Shown piece by piece: positions 6,261-13,053 of a DNA stretch of 13,053 bases. Numbering within the stretch: the stretch's first letter is position 1; each line of letters begins with the position of its first letter. Both the position numbers and the translations under genes were made by a program. The stretch is taken from NCBI GenBank assembly GCA_041485905.1, contig JBGPKK010000129.1, positions 1-13,053 of the forward strand, read 5' to 3'. Under the pieces are notes generated by a model, which had not been told where the DNA came from, ran no database searches, and saw only the letters and a list, made by a program, of their open reading frames with translations. The DNA is from JAHFUI01 sp041485905 (lineage in GTDB: Bacteria > Acidobacteriota > Vicinamibacteria > Vicinamibacterales > CAVVIG01).

Positions 6261-7121
6261 ATGAACAACCAGCGTGTCTGCGTGGCGGTCGCCCTTGCAG
6301 CGTGTGTGTTGCTCTGCCCATCCGCACGGTCGGCCTTCGCTCAGGGGAGTCTCACTGCGGTCGACGATAAGACTGTCAAGCCGAAGCCGACTCCGCGCAC
6401 AGCAGACGGCCATCCCGACTTGAGCGGGTATTGGAAAGGCACGCGCGATACCAGACCCGGCGGCAATATTGGAAAGGATCTGCCGGGGTTCAAGTTGCCG
6501 CTGACGCCGGCTGGAGAAGCGGCGCTGCAGCACAACCTGACGGCGACGATCGATCCCGAGAGCCTCTGCATCATCGGCGGCATTCCCCGACACAATGCGA
6601 GCGGACTGCCGTTCGAAGTCCTCCAAGGGGCAAAGAAGGTCGTCTTCATGTACTGGTACAGCTACTTCCGGCTGATACCCATCGACCTCACGCGAAAACA
6701 CTCAGACGATCCCGATCCCTCCTTCTTCGGCGAGGAGCTCGGTCGATGGGAAGGCGACACGCTCGTGATCGACTCCATCGCATTCAAGGACGAAAGAGTC
6801 TGGATCGACGAGAACGCCAATCCCCACAGCGACGCGCTGCACGTCGTCGAGCGCTGGACACGGCCGGACGCGGACCACATCCACGTCGACACGCTGATCG
6901 AGGACCCGAAGTTCTACACCAGACCGTTCACGTACGCCCGGACCTGGGTCGCCGGGAAGCCGGACGAGGAAATTCAGGAATACTCCTGCAGCGAAAACAA
7001 CATCGACAGGGACCATCTGGGCTTTGGACCGGGCCCGATCCGGCCTGATGGGACGCGCGGCTACAGCGATCTGGCGCCCCTCCCGCCGCCGATTCCAAAA
7101 ACGCCGACGCCGCCGAAATAA
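6261..7121 (+). CDS. Exported 'PDLSGYW' protein of unknown function
   Basis: A 286-residue protein with a signal peptide (CVAVALAACVLLCPSARSAFAQ). The mature part starts with a proline-rich linker and then DGHPDLSGYWKGTRD, a motif common in exported proteins of Acidobacteriota and some Proteobacteria, often encoded next to DUF6152 genes (from memory). Further conserved-looking pieces are CIIGGIPRHNASGLPFE, LGRWEGDTLVIDSIAF, HSDALHVVERW and a cysteine near the end (EYSCSENN). No catalytic motif is recognised. It ends in a proline-rich tail (PLPPPIPKTPTPPK). The ATG is well supported: AAAGGAG (6248-6254) overlaps the preceding stop and lies 6 nt upstream, implying coupled translation with the DUF6152-like gene. 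Confidence 0.82.
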   Translation: MNNQRVCVAVALAACVLLCPSARSAFAQGSLTAVDDKTVKPKPTPRTADGHPDLSGYWKGTRDTRPGGNIGKDLPGFKLPLTPAGEAALQHNLTATIDPESLCIIGGIPRHNASGLPFEVLQGAKKVVFMYWYSYFRLIPIDLTRKHSDDPDPSFFGEELGRWEGDTLVIDSIAFKDERVWIDENANPHSDALHVVERWTRPDADHIHVDTLIEDPKFYTRPFTYARTWVAGKPDEEIQEYSCSENNIDRDHLGFGPGPIRPDGTRGYSDLAPLPPPIPKTPTPPK

Positions 7122-7147
7122 CGCGAATGGGATTGCCACGCGGTCGC

Positions 7148-7177
7148 TTGACAATGCCCGCCTCGCGTTGATACGTT
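7148..7177 (+). promoter_or_regulatory. Candidate sigma-70-type promoter for the porin gene
   Basis: A perfect -35 box TTGACA (7148-7153) is followed after 18 bp by TACGTT (7172-7177), which keeps the T1, A2 and T6 positions of the -10 consensus; GATACG at 16 bp is an alternative. Transcription from here would give a leader of roughly 230 nt before the ATG at 7412. Small hairpins in that leader are GGCCG/CGGCC (7252-7256, 7261-7265) and GCGTG/CACGC (7352-7356, 7361-7365). The rest of the 7122-7411 gap shows no gene. Confidence 0.5.
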
Positions 7178-7411
7178 GCGAAGCTCAATGCGCTTTCACT
7201 CGCCGTCTCGTCCCGGCGCCGCCTCGACCGCGTGTCGATGCGTCTGTACGGGGCCGACGACGGCCAGGTGAGAGCTCGCCCGGTTCTGCTTTCAGGTTCC
7301 TTCCGCAGCTTCTCTCCTCGCTAGTCGATCGGCTTGACCGGGACATATTCCGCGTGTTGTCACGCAGGCCAACAGGTCTGTGCCCGATGGCTCTTTCGAG
7401 GAGATGATCTG

Positions 7412-8659
7412 ATGTCGTGTGCACTCACGCGACCGATCGCCGTTGCCGCGGCGGTGGCCGCTTCGATGCTTCTTCAACCGTCCGCCGCCTGGTCGCAGAA
7501 TGCGCCGGCGCCGCCTCCGCTCACCGCGGGCTGGCAGAACGGCTTCGTCATTCAATCCGCCAACGCCGACTATCGCCTGCAGCTGAATTTTATTCTTCAG
7601 GTCGATGGCCGGTTCGCGATCGACGATCCGCAGAACAACGTGACCAGTACCTTCGCGCTTCGCCGGCTTCGTCCCATCCTTCAGGGTCGTGTCGCCAGGT
7701 TCTTCGACTTCTTCTTCCAGCCCGACTTTGCCGGCGGCATCGTCAACATCCGCGACGCGTACGTCGACACGCGCTTTTCTCCAGCATTCCGGGTTCGCGT
7801 CGGCAAGGGCAAGGAGCCGTTCGGCCTGGAGCGCCTGCACGGGGCGGCTTACCTGACATTCGTCGAGCGCGCGCTTCCGACCGCCGTCGCGCCGGATCGC
7901 GACATCGGTGTGCAGGTGCTCGGAGATCTGGCGGGCGGAGTTGTCAATTACGCCGCCGGCCTGTTCAATGGGGTTGCGGATGGCGCGGCCGCGGACCTCG
8001 ACAATAACGACGGCAAGGACTTCGTCGGGCGCGTGGTCGTCCGCCCGTTCGCGAAAGCGCCGAGCCGTCCGCTGGGTGGTCTCGGACTCGCTTTGGCCGG
8101 CTCGACCGGCGAGCAGCCGGCGGTGCTGTCCTCGTTCAAGTCGTCCGGCCAGCAGACCTTCTTCACCTACGACCGCGCTGCGATCGGTGACGGTACGCGG
8201 AACAGGTACTCTCCGCAGGGTTTCTACTACCACAAGTCTCTCGCAGCGTTCGGCGAATACATCCACTCCCGCGGGAAGGTGATCAAGGGCAGCACCGCCG
8301 ACGACATCTCGGTTCGGTCGTGGCTGATCGCTGGCTCGTTTGTGGTCACGGGCGAAGCCGCGTCAGACGGCGGCGTCAAGCCAACGACCGTGTTCGACCC
8401 GGGGAAACATACGTGGGGCGCACTGCAGCTCGCCGCCCGCTATCACGTGCTGGCGGTGGAGCCCCGGGCGGTCACACTCGGATTTGCGGCCCCCGGCGCG
8501 AGCCGCGAGGCGAAAGCGTTCACGGCCGGCGCCAACTGGTATCTGAATCCCTTCGTCAAATGGGCATTCAACTTCGAGCGCACGGTGTTCGACGGCGATC
8601 CCAACGGCGCCCGTCACGCCGAGAACGTGATTCTCTTCAGAAATCAAATCAGTTTCTGA
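7412..8659 (+). CDS. Phosphate-selective-type porin (OprO/OprP family)
   Basis: A 415-residue outer-membrane beta-barrel with a signal peptide (cleavage likely near AAWS-Q29). Family features are YRLQLNFILQVDGRF (residues 54-68), TFALRRLRPILQGRVARFFDFFFQPDF (80-106), IRDAYVDTRF (113-122), RVGKGKEPFGLERL (129-142) and PDRDIGVQV (161-169). The chain ends in phenylalanine (RNQISF), the usual outer-membrane insertion signal. The ATG at 7412 is chosen because GAGGAG (7398-7403) is 8 nt upstream and a signal peptide follows at once; the frame continues upstream without homology. The family is named for phosphate or polyphosphate channels, but many members have other or unknown substrates, and no phosphate gene is near. 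Confidence 0.88.
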   Translation: MSCALTRPIAVAAAVAASMLLQPSAAWSQNAPAPPPLTAGWQNGFVIQSANADYRLQLNFILQVDGRFAIDDPQNNVTSTFALRRLRPILQGRVARFFDFFFQPDFAGGIVNIRDAYVDTRFSPAFRVRVGKGKEPFGLERLHGAAYLTFVERALPTAVAPDRDIGVQVLGDLAGGVVNYAAGLFNGVADGAAADLDNNDGKDFVGRVVVRPFAKAPSRPLGGLGLALAGSTGEQPAVLSSFKSSGQQTFFTYDRAAIGDGTRNRYSPQGFYYHKSLAAFGEYIHSRGKVIKGSTADDISVRSWLIAGSFVVTGEAASDGGVKPTTVFDPGKHTWGALQLAARYHVLAVEPRAVTLGFAAPGASREAKAFTAGANWYLNPFVKWAFNFERTVFDGDPNGARHAENVILFRNQISF

Positions 8660-8668
8660 AACGTACAC

Positions 8669-9466
8669 ATGCCCATCGAACGTATCGCCGGCCCCGAGGA
8701 CCCGCGCGTCGCCGCGTACCGAGACATCACCGAGGCGGAGCTGCTGCGCTCACGCGGGCTCTTCGTCGCGGAAGGTCGCCTCATCGTCCGGCGGGTGATT
8801 GAGGACGGCCGCTACCGGCTGCGGTCGGTGCTCGTCGGCGACGCCGCGTTTCGAAGCCTCGAAACGACGCTCGCGGCGCTCGACGATGTGCCGGTTTACA
8901 GATGCGAAGCGGCAGACTTCCTCGGCATCACCGGGCACGACATCCATCGCGGATGCCTCGCGCTCGTCGAGCGGCCACGTCCGCGCACGATCGGTGAGGT
9001 GCTGACAAACGGCCGATTGGTTGTGGTGCTCGAAGCCGTTACGAACGCGGACAACGTCGGCGCGTCCTTCCGCAACGCGCTCGCGTTCGGCGCTGACGCC
9101 GTGCTGCTGAGCCCGACGAGCTGCGACCCGCTGTATCGCAAGGCGATTCGCACGTCGATTGGGGCGACGCTGCGGCTGCCGTTCGCGCGGGTGGAGCAGT
9201 GGCCGGGAGATCTCGCGGCCCTTCGCGCCAGCGGCTTCACAATCGTGGCGCTGACGCCTCGCGAACCGTCGATCACCCTCGAGGCATTCGCCTCCGCGTC
9301 GCGTCCCGCGAAGATGGCGCTGCTTGTCGGAACCGAAGGACCGGGCCTGACGCGTCCGGTCGAAGCCGCCGCGGACTACCGCGTCCGCATCCCGATCGCG
9401 CCAGAGATTGATTCGGTCAACCTCGCCGTCGCCGTCGGGATCGCGTTGTACCGCCTTCGTAGGTGA
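8669..9466 (+). CDS. TrmH/SpoU-family RNA methyltransferase
   Basis: A 265-residue SPOUT-class enzyme that transfers a methyl group from SAM to the 2'-O of a ribose in rRNA or tRNA. The three signature motifs are present: motif 1 NADNVGASFRNALAFG (N126, N129, R135), motif 2 LVGTEGPGLT (E223, G224) and motif 3 IPIAPEIDSVNLAVA (S249, N251). The N-terminal 100 residues (EGRLIVRRVIEDGRYRLRSVLV) form the substrate-binding domain typical of RlmB/TsnR-like members. The exact target nucleotide cannot be told. The ATG lies 9 nt after the porin stop with no clear ribosome binding site, so translation is probably coupled or the ribosome re-initiates. Confidence 0.9.
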   Translation: MPIERIAGPEDPRVAAYRDITEAELLRSRGLFVAEGRLIVRRVIEDGRYRLRSVLVGDAAFRSLETTLAALDDVPVYRCEAADFLGITGHDIHRGCLALVERPRPRTIGEVLTNGRLVVVLEAVTNADNVGASFRNALAFGADAVLLSPTSCDPLYRKAIRTSIGATLRLPFARVEQWPGDLAALRASGFTIVALTPREPSITLEAFASASRPAKMALLVGTEGPGLTRPVEAAADYRVRIPIAPEIDSVNLAVAVGIALYRLRR

Positions 9467-9531
9467 TCCTGGCCGACCCCTTGCAGCGACGCGTTCGCGA
9501 CCTACGTAACTCACTGACCAGGAGATCGCGG

Positions 9532-10131
9532 ATGCAATTTTTGCCAGCCCTCGTCATCGCGGCCGTTGCAGCCCTCGACGCATCGGTGCCCGTTAAGCGG
9601 TCCGAGTCTTTGCTCGTTCGTTACGTGATCGACGGCGACACGATCGATGTGGCAACGGTCGGACGCGTGCGGCTCCTCGGGATCGACGCGCCGGAGATCG
9701 GCCGCGGATTCGATACGACCGCGCCGTTCGCCCGGCAGGCGCGCGACCGGCTCGCCGCGCTCGTCCTGCATCGCTGGGTTCGCCTCGAGCAGGAGATGCC
9801 GCGGCTCGACGTGTACGGTCGCCATCTCGCGTACGTCGTTCGTGAGGATGGCGTGTGCGTCAACGCGGTGCTCGTCGCCGAAGGACTGGCCCGCGTCAGC
9901 GCCCGCGTGGGGCTGGCGCGGCTCGACGAGCTGAAAGCCGCCGAGCGCGAGGCACAGTTGTTCCGCCGCGGGATGTGGGGCCAGACGCCGACGCCGCCGG
10001 CCGAGGTGTACGCAACGAAGCGGCGCAAGGTGGCGTCCAAAACGCCCGCCCGCTATACTGCGAAGGCGAAAAAGCCGCCGACATCCAAACCCAAGCCGCG
10101 CGAGCCGCGGCGGCCGCGCGCAGTACCCTGA
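9532..10131 (+). CDS. Thermonuclease-like (SNase) exported protein with basic tail
   Basis: A 199-residue staphylococcal-nuclease-fold protein. The hydrophobic N-terminus (MQFLPALVIAAVAALDASV) looks like a signal peptide or anchor. VIDGDTIDV supplies the metal-site aspartates (D34, D36). VRLLGIDAPEIG gives R47 and E55, and VYGRHLAYV gives R97, matching the catalytic Arg-Glu-Arg set of SNase; the enzyme should cut DNA or RNA with Ca2+. The closing segment of the fold is ELKAAEREAQLFRRGMWG. After about residue 165 comes a Lys/Pro/Arg-rich low-complexity tail that may bind nucleic acid or cell wall. The ATG at 9532 has AGGAG (9520-9524) 7 nt upstream. A membrane protein gene starts 14 nt downstream. 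Confidence 0.87.
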   Translation: MQFLPALVIAAVAALDASVPVKRSESLLVRYVIDGDTIDVATVGRVRLLGIDAPEIGRGFDTTAPFARQARDRLAALVLHRWVRLEQEMPRLDVYGRHLAYVVREDGVCVNAVLVAEGLARVSARVGLARLDELKAAEREAQLFRRGMWGQTPTPPAEVYATKRRKVASKTPARYTAKAKKPPTSKPKPREPRRPRAVP

Positions 10132-10145
10132 GGACCCACTCTTTC

Positions 10146-10856
10146 GTGGCAGGCATTCCCGTCGAGTACGCGGCGCGTCGAAAGATCCGCGAGCGCAACA
10201 AGCTCTATTACAGATTCAACCACTGGCCGATCTGGATTTTCGTCTTCTTTATCGCGCCAGGTCCGCTCACCTTCGATCTGTTCGAGCGCGGCTTCGACTC
10301 GCGGATGGCGTTGTGGCTGGGCGCCGTGCTCGTCGCCACCGCCATCGCCGGGTTGTGCGGACGGCTGCCGGGCGTCGAGCCCAAGCCGTACATCATCCGC
10401 TTCACCGAGGATCGTCCCAATCCGCTATATCGCCGCGTGTGCTACACCTTCGCCTGGAGTGAGGTGATCACCTTCGCGGTGCTGAACATCACCGGCCTGG
10501 CCATCGCCATCGTCACCGGCGGGTGGTATCTCAAGCAAATCTACCGCGTCGCCTACTTCCCGCTGGCCGGGTCGATCTGGCTGCTTGGCGCGCTCGGTCA
10601 ACTGCCCCGTGTGAAGGCGTCGACCAAGGGTGAGGGCCACGAACGCCGGTACTTCTACGGATCGGTGTGGGCGGTGTGCTGGGCGCAGCCGACGTTGTGG
10701 CTGCTGTGGAAGGTGTTGCCGCGGACCCGCCTGTCCGACGCGTTCAAGCTGCTCGTGTTTTTCGGCGTCCTCGCGTTGGTCGGCAACCTCGCGCGTCTGG
10801 GGCGTCTGCCGCGCACCCGCCCGATTGTTCCGGGCGAGCTCGCCGTGTCGGACTAA
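10146..10856 (+). CDS. Six-helix integral membrane protein of unknown function
   Basis: About 236 residues. A basic cytoplasmic-looking start (EYAARRKIRERNKLYYRFNHW) is followed by roughly six hydrophobic segments near residues 27-46, 54-72, 100-124, 133-151, 170-187 and 196-212. There is a conserved-looking loop with RLPGVEPKPYIIRFTEDRPNPLYRR between helices 2 and 3. I do not recognise the family. GTG at 10146 is the most likely start, 14 nt after the thermonuclease stop; GAGG (10130-10133) is 12 nt upstream, longer than usual. The frame extends further upstream only as a shadow of the thermonuclease gene. Probably co-transcribed with that gene; no functional link is evident. Confidence 0.78.
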   Translation: MAGIPVEYAARRKIRERNKLYYRFNHWPIWIFVFFIAPGPLTFDLFERGFDSRMALWLGAVLVATAIAGLCGRLPGVEPKPYIIRFTEDRPNPLYRRVCYTFAWSEVITFAVLNITGLAIAIVTGGWYLKQIYRVAYFPLAGSIWLLGALGQLPRVKASTKGEGHERRYFYGSVWAVCWAQPTLWLLWKVLPRTRLSDAFKLLVFFGVLALVGNLARLGRLPRTRPIVPGELAVSD

Positions 10857-10892
10857 GAGCGTGTCTCGGAATCACTGGACCCCTCGTGTCTA

Positions 10893-10954
10893 ACCGCCGA
10901 GGACGCCGAGGACGCCGGGAAATCAACCAGAAAGACCTCTGCGTCCTCTGCGGT
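10893..10954. repeat. Intergenic palindromic repeat with 19-bp stem
   Basis: ACCGCCGAGGACGCCGAGG (10893-10911) is the reverse complement of 10936-10954 at 17 of 19 positions, with a 24-nt loop. This is a long stable stem between two same-strand genes. Motifs of this kind (CTCTGCGTCCTCTGCGG paired with CCGCCGAGGACGC) recur in intergenic spacers of many environmental bacterial genomes, to my knowledge without an agreed function. It could end or attenuate transcription of the upstream membrane protein gene, although no U-run follows. Confidence 0.75.
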
Positions 10955-11004
10955 AGCGAGTCGAGGGTCACCAGCGGGAATCGCCTGGCCCGTCCGTGGC
11001 CCAA

Positions 11005-11029
11005 TGACTTCGCGTTCTCCGTGACTTCG
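11005..11029. repeat. Short direct repeat TGACTTCG, 17-bp period
   Basis: TGACTTCG occurs at 11005-11012 and 11022-11029, separated by CGTTCTCCG. The unit resembles the CTTCGTG-type spacer repeats often found together with the palindrome just upstream. It overlaps the possible GTG at 11029, which is why that start is not chosen for the methyltransferase. Confidence 0.5.
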
Positions 11030-11049
11030 TGATACGCCGTCGTCCGATT

Positions 11050-11844
11050 ATGATCGCGCGCGTGGCGCCGCGAGAGGGGTGGCAGGGGTGGGACACGTAC
11101 GCGCCGTTCTACGACTGGGAGAACGCGCGCACGCTGGGCCGCCGCGACGTGGGGTTCTGGCGACGGATGGCGGCGGACGCGCGGGGGCCCGTCCTCGAAC
11201 TGGGATGCGGCACGGGCCGCGTGTCGCGGCCGCTCGCGCGCGCCGGCGTGGACCTTGTCGGCATCGATCGGTCGGCCCAGATGTTGGCTCGCGCCCATCG
11301 GAAAACTACCAAGTCATCAAATGACCAACTGACCAAGTCTCTCCGCCTGGTCCGTGGTGACATCCGTACGCTTCCATTTCAGGCGCAATGGTTTTCGATG
11401 GTCCTCGCCCCGTACGGCATTCTGCAGTCGCTGCTGGCCGACCGCGATCTGGCAGCGACCCTCGAGTCGGTGGCCCGCGTCCTCGCACGCGGGGGAACGT
11501 TCGGCATCGATCTCGTGCCGGACGTGCCGAACTGGCGCGAGTACGAAAACCGCGTCCAGCTTCGCGGCCGCGCGGCCGGAGGTGCGCATTTCACCCTGAT
11601 CGAGTCGGTTCGCCAGGATCGGCGCCGCCGCCTGACGACCTTCGATCAACGGTATCTGGTTCGCCGCGGCCGCCAACAGCGCGAACATCGATTTTCGCTG
11701 ACGTTCCGGACGCTGTCCGTGAAGCAGATGACCAGGCGCCTCGAACGTGCGGGATTCGGCGTCGAAGCCGTGCTGGGCGATTACCACAGCCGGCCGTGGG
11801 ACGCGCGCGCGGACGTGTGGATTATCCTGGCCAGGCGGCTGTAG
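11050..11844 (+). CDS. Class I SAM-dependent methyltransferase
   Basis: A 264-residue soluble protein with a Rossmann-type methyltransferase core. Motif I is VLELGCGTGR (48-57). The acidic residue after beta-2 is D73 (LVGIDRSAQMLARA), GDIRTLPF (103-110) is the motif around beta-3, and LAPYGILQSLL is motif IV-like. The C-terminal third is beta-rich and basic (RQDRRRRLTTFDQRYLVRRGRQQREHRF). The methyl acceptor is unknown. Residues 85-97 (KTTKSSNDQLTKS) come from an AT-rich repeat-like insert and form an unusual polar loop between the D73 region and GDIRTLPF. ATG at 11050 is preferred over GTG at 11029, which falls in a repeat; no clear ribosome binding site precedes either. It is preceded by the repeat block and followed by yebC 62 bp downstream. 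Confidence 0.85.
   Translation: MIARVAPREGWQGWDTYAPFYDWENARTLGRRDVGFWRRMAADARGPVLELGCGTGRVSRPLARAGVDLVGIDRSAQMLARAHRKTTKSSNDQLTKSLRLVRGDIRTLPFQAQWFSMVLAPYGILQSLLADRDLAATLESVARVLARGGTFGIDLVPDVPNWREYENRVQLRGRAAGGAHFTLIESVRQDRRRRLTTFDQRYLVRRGRQQREHRFSLTFRTLSVKQMTRRLERAGFGVEAVLGDYHSRPWDARADVWIILARRL
11302..11340 (+). repeat. AT-rich in-frame spacer-like insert within the methyltransferase gene
   Basis: Thirty-nine bases (13 codons) at about 38% GC sit inside a strongly GC-rich gene. They are built of variants of CAA-x-TGAC (CAAATGAC, CAACTGAC, CAAGTC). Such TGACCAA-type strings look like intergenic low-complexity spacers rather than coding sequence. The insert keeps the frame and encodes KTTKSSNDQLTKS in a loop position. 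Confidence 0.55.
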
Positions 11845-11859
11845 AGAATCCTGAGCGTG

Positions 11860-11868
11860 TGGTAAAAT
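11860..11868 (+). promoter_or_regulatory. Extended -10 promoter candidate for yebC-ruvC
   Basis: TGG directly precedes TAAAAT (11863-11868), giving a TGn-extended -10 element 39 bp before the yebC start. The -35 region (about 11840-11845, TGTAGA) matches poorly, which is tolerated with an extended -10. The spacing and AT-rich initial region support a start near 11875. Confidence 0.45.
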
Positions 11869-11906
11869 TTCGCTCCTGAATTCGTTGATTTCTGGGGAGT
11901 TCCTCC

Positions 11907-12652
<746 letters not shown>

Positions 12653-12656
<4 letters not shown>

Positions 12657-13053
12657 AAATCTTTGGGATCGACCCCGGCTCGGAGCGCACCGGTTACGGC
12701 TGCATCGAGACCGACGGCTTCCGGCATCGCCTGATCGAGTGCGGTGCCATCGCCAGTCCTGCGCTGATGCCCTTCCCCAACCGACTGCTCGCGATTCACA
12801 CACGGCTCGCGGCGCTGCTCGCCGAGCACCAGCCCGAGTGCGTGGCGATCGAAAACCTGTTCTTCGCGACCAACGTGAAGAGCGCGCTCAAGCTCGGACA
12901 CGCGCGCGGCGTGGCGATGCTCGCCGCGGTCGAAGCGCGCGTGCCGGTCGTCGAGTACAGCCCGGCGGAGATCAAGCGCGCGGTCGTCGGCTACGGACGC
13001 GCCGAGAAGCACCAGGTCCAGCAGATGGTGAAGCTGATTCTCGGGCTGTCGGC
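12653..13053 (+). CDS. ruvC: Holliday junction resolvase RuvC, 3'-partial
   Basis: The first 133 residues are visible; the gene runs off the right edge. The frame starts with GTG sharing bases with the yebC stop (GTGA, 12653-12656). IFGIDPGSERTGYG supplies the catalytic D7, and VAIENLFFATNVKSALKLGHARGV contains the second acidic residue E67 and the DNA-contacting loop with F70-F71. VVEYSPAEIKRAVVGYGRAEKHQVQQMV matches the next conserved block. The last two catalytic aspartates lie beyond the window. RuvC cuts Holliday junctions after RuvAB branch migration; ruvA and ruvB often follow and may lie just downstream. Confidence 0.96.

Noticed and set aside
5722..6327. Upstream extension of the hydrolase frame on the minus strand (to a 514-codon frame)
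   Set aside because: It runs antisense through the DUF6152-like gene; the signal peptide and GGAGG site fix the start at 5721.
10893..11029. Possible CRISPR array
   Set aside because: The repeats are inverted or only 8 bp long and there are no regularly spaced identical units or cas genes.
10667..11032. 121-codon frame with KDLCVLCGS near its end
   Set aside because: Overlaps the membrane protein gene and reads through the palindromic repeat; such peptides are a known by-product of this repeat type.

Overview
The window is GC-rich, densely coded DNA from a Gram-negative-type bacterium. It encodes an outer-membrane porin ending in phenylalanine and several proteins with signal peptides. The gene mix includes a multi-subunit 2-oxoacid:ferredoxin oxidoreductase, a DUF6152-like exported protein beside a 'PDLSGYW' exported protein, and an OprO/P-type porin. 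AT-rich or palindromic spacer repeats lie between genes. Together these suggest an Acidobacteriota genome, perhaps the Vicinamibacteria side. That placement is inference from gene content; the window has no rRNA or other phylogenetic anchor beyond yebC and ruvC.

Layout. (1) Positions 1-3410, plus strand: the 3' part of the alpha subunit and the whole beta subunit of a pyruvate/2-oxoacid:ferredoxin oxidoreductase. These are followed by a small unknown protein, a single-domain response regulator and another small unknown protein, apparently one transcription unit. The gamma and delta subunits are not in the window. (2) Positions 3431-5721, minus strand: a short remnant resembling the C-terminus of a VapC/PIN toxin. 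Next is a compact gene set read from 5721 downwards: an exported metallo-beta-lactamase-fold hydrolase, a 30-residue one-helix membrane peptide, and a YeiH-family putative sulfate exporter. (3) Positions 5830-7121, plus strand, divergent from the hydrolase: a DUF6152-like exported protein and a 286-residue exported protein of unknown function. The 108-bp divergent promoter region holds three short dyads. (4) Positions 7122-8659: a 290-bp leader with a good promoter candidate, then an OprO/P-type porin. (5) Positions 8669-10856: a TrmH/SpoU-type RNA methyltransferase, an exported thermonuclease-like protein and a six-helix membrane protein. (6) Positions 10857-11049: an intergenic repeat block with a 19-bp near-perfect stem. 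(7) Positions 11050-13053: a class I SAM methyltransferase carrying an AT-rich 13-codon insert, then yebC and the 5' part of ruvC (cut by the window end), the well-known housekeeping pair.

How the genes work together. The oxidoreductase links 2-oxoacid decarboxylation to ferredoxin reduction, and the response regulator behind it may tie this to signalling (inference). The hydrolase and exporter are probably co-transcribed, but no shared pathway is evident. yebC-ruvC is a conserved neighbourhood in which RuvC resolves Holliday junctions; YebC-family proteins have been linked to transcription and translation control.

No clearly new defence or mobile system was found. The points most worth a second look are the 30-residue membrane peptide before the exporter, the AT-rich in-frame insert in the methyltransferase, the vapC remnant, the intergenic repeat hairpin, and the response regulator with two unknown small proteins behind the oxidoreductase genes.
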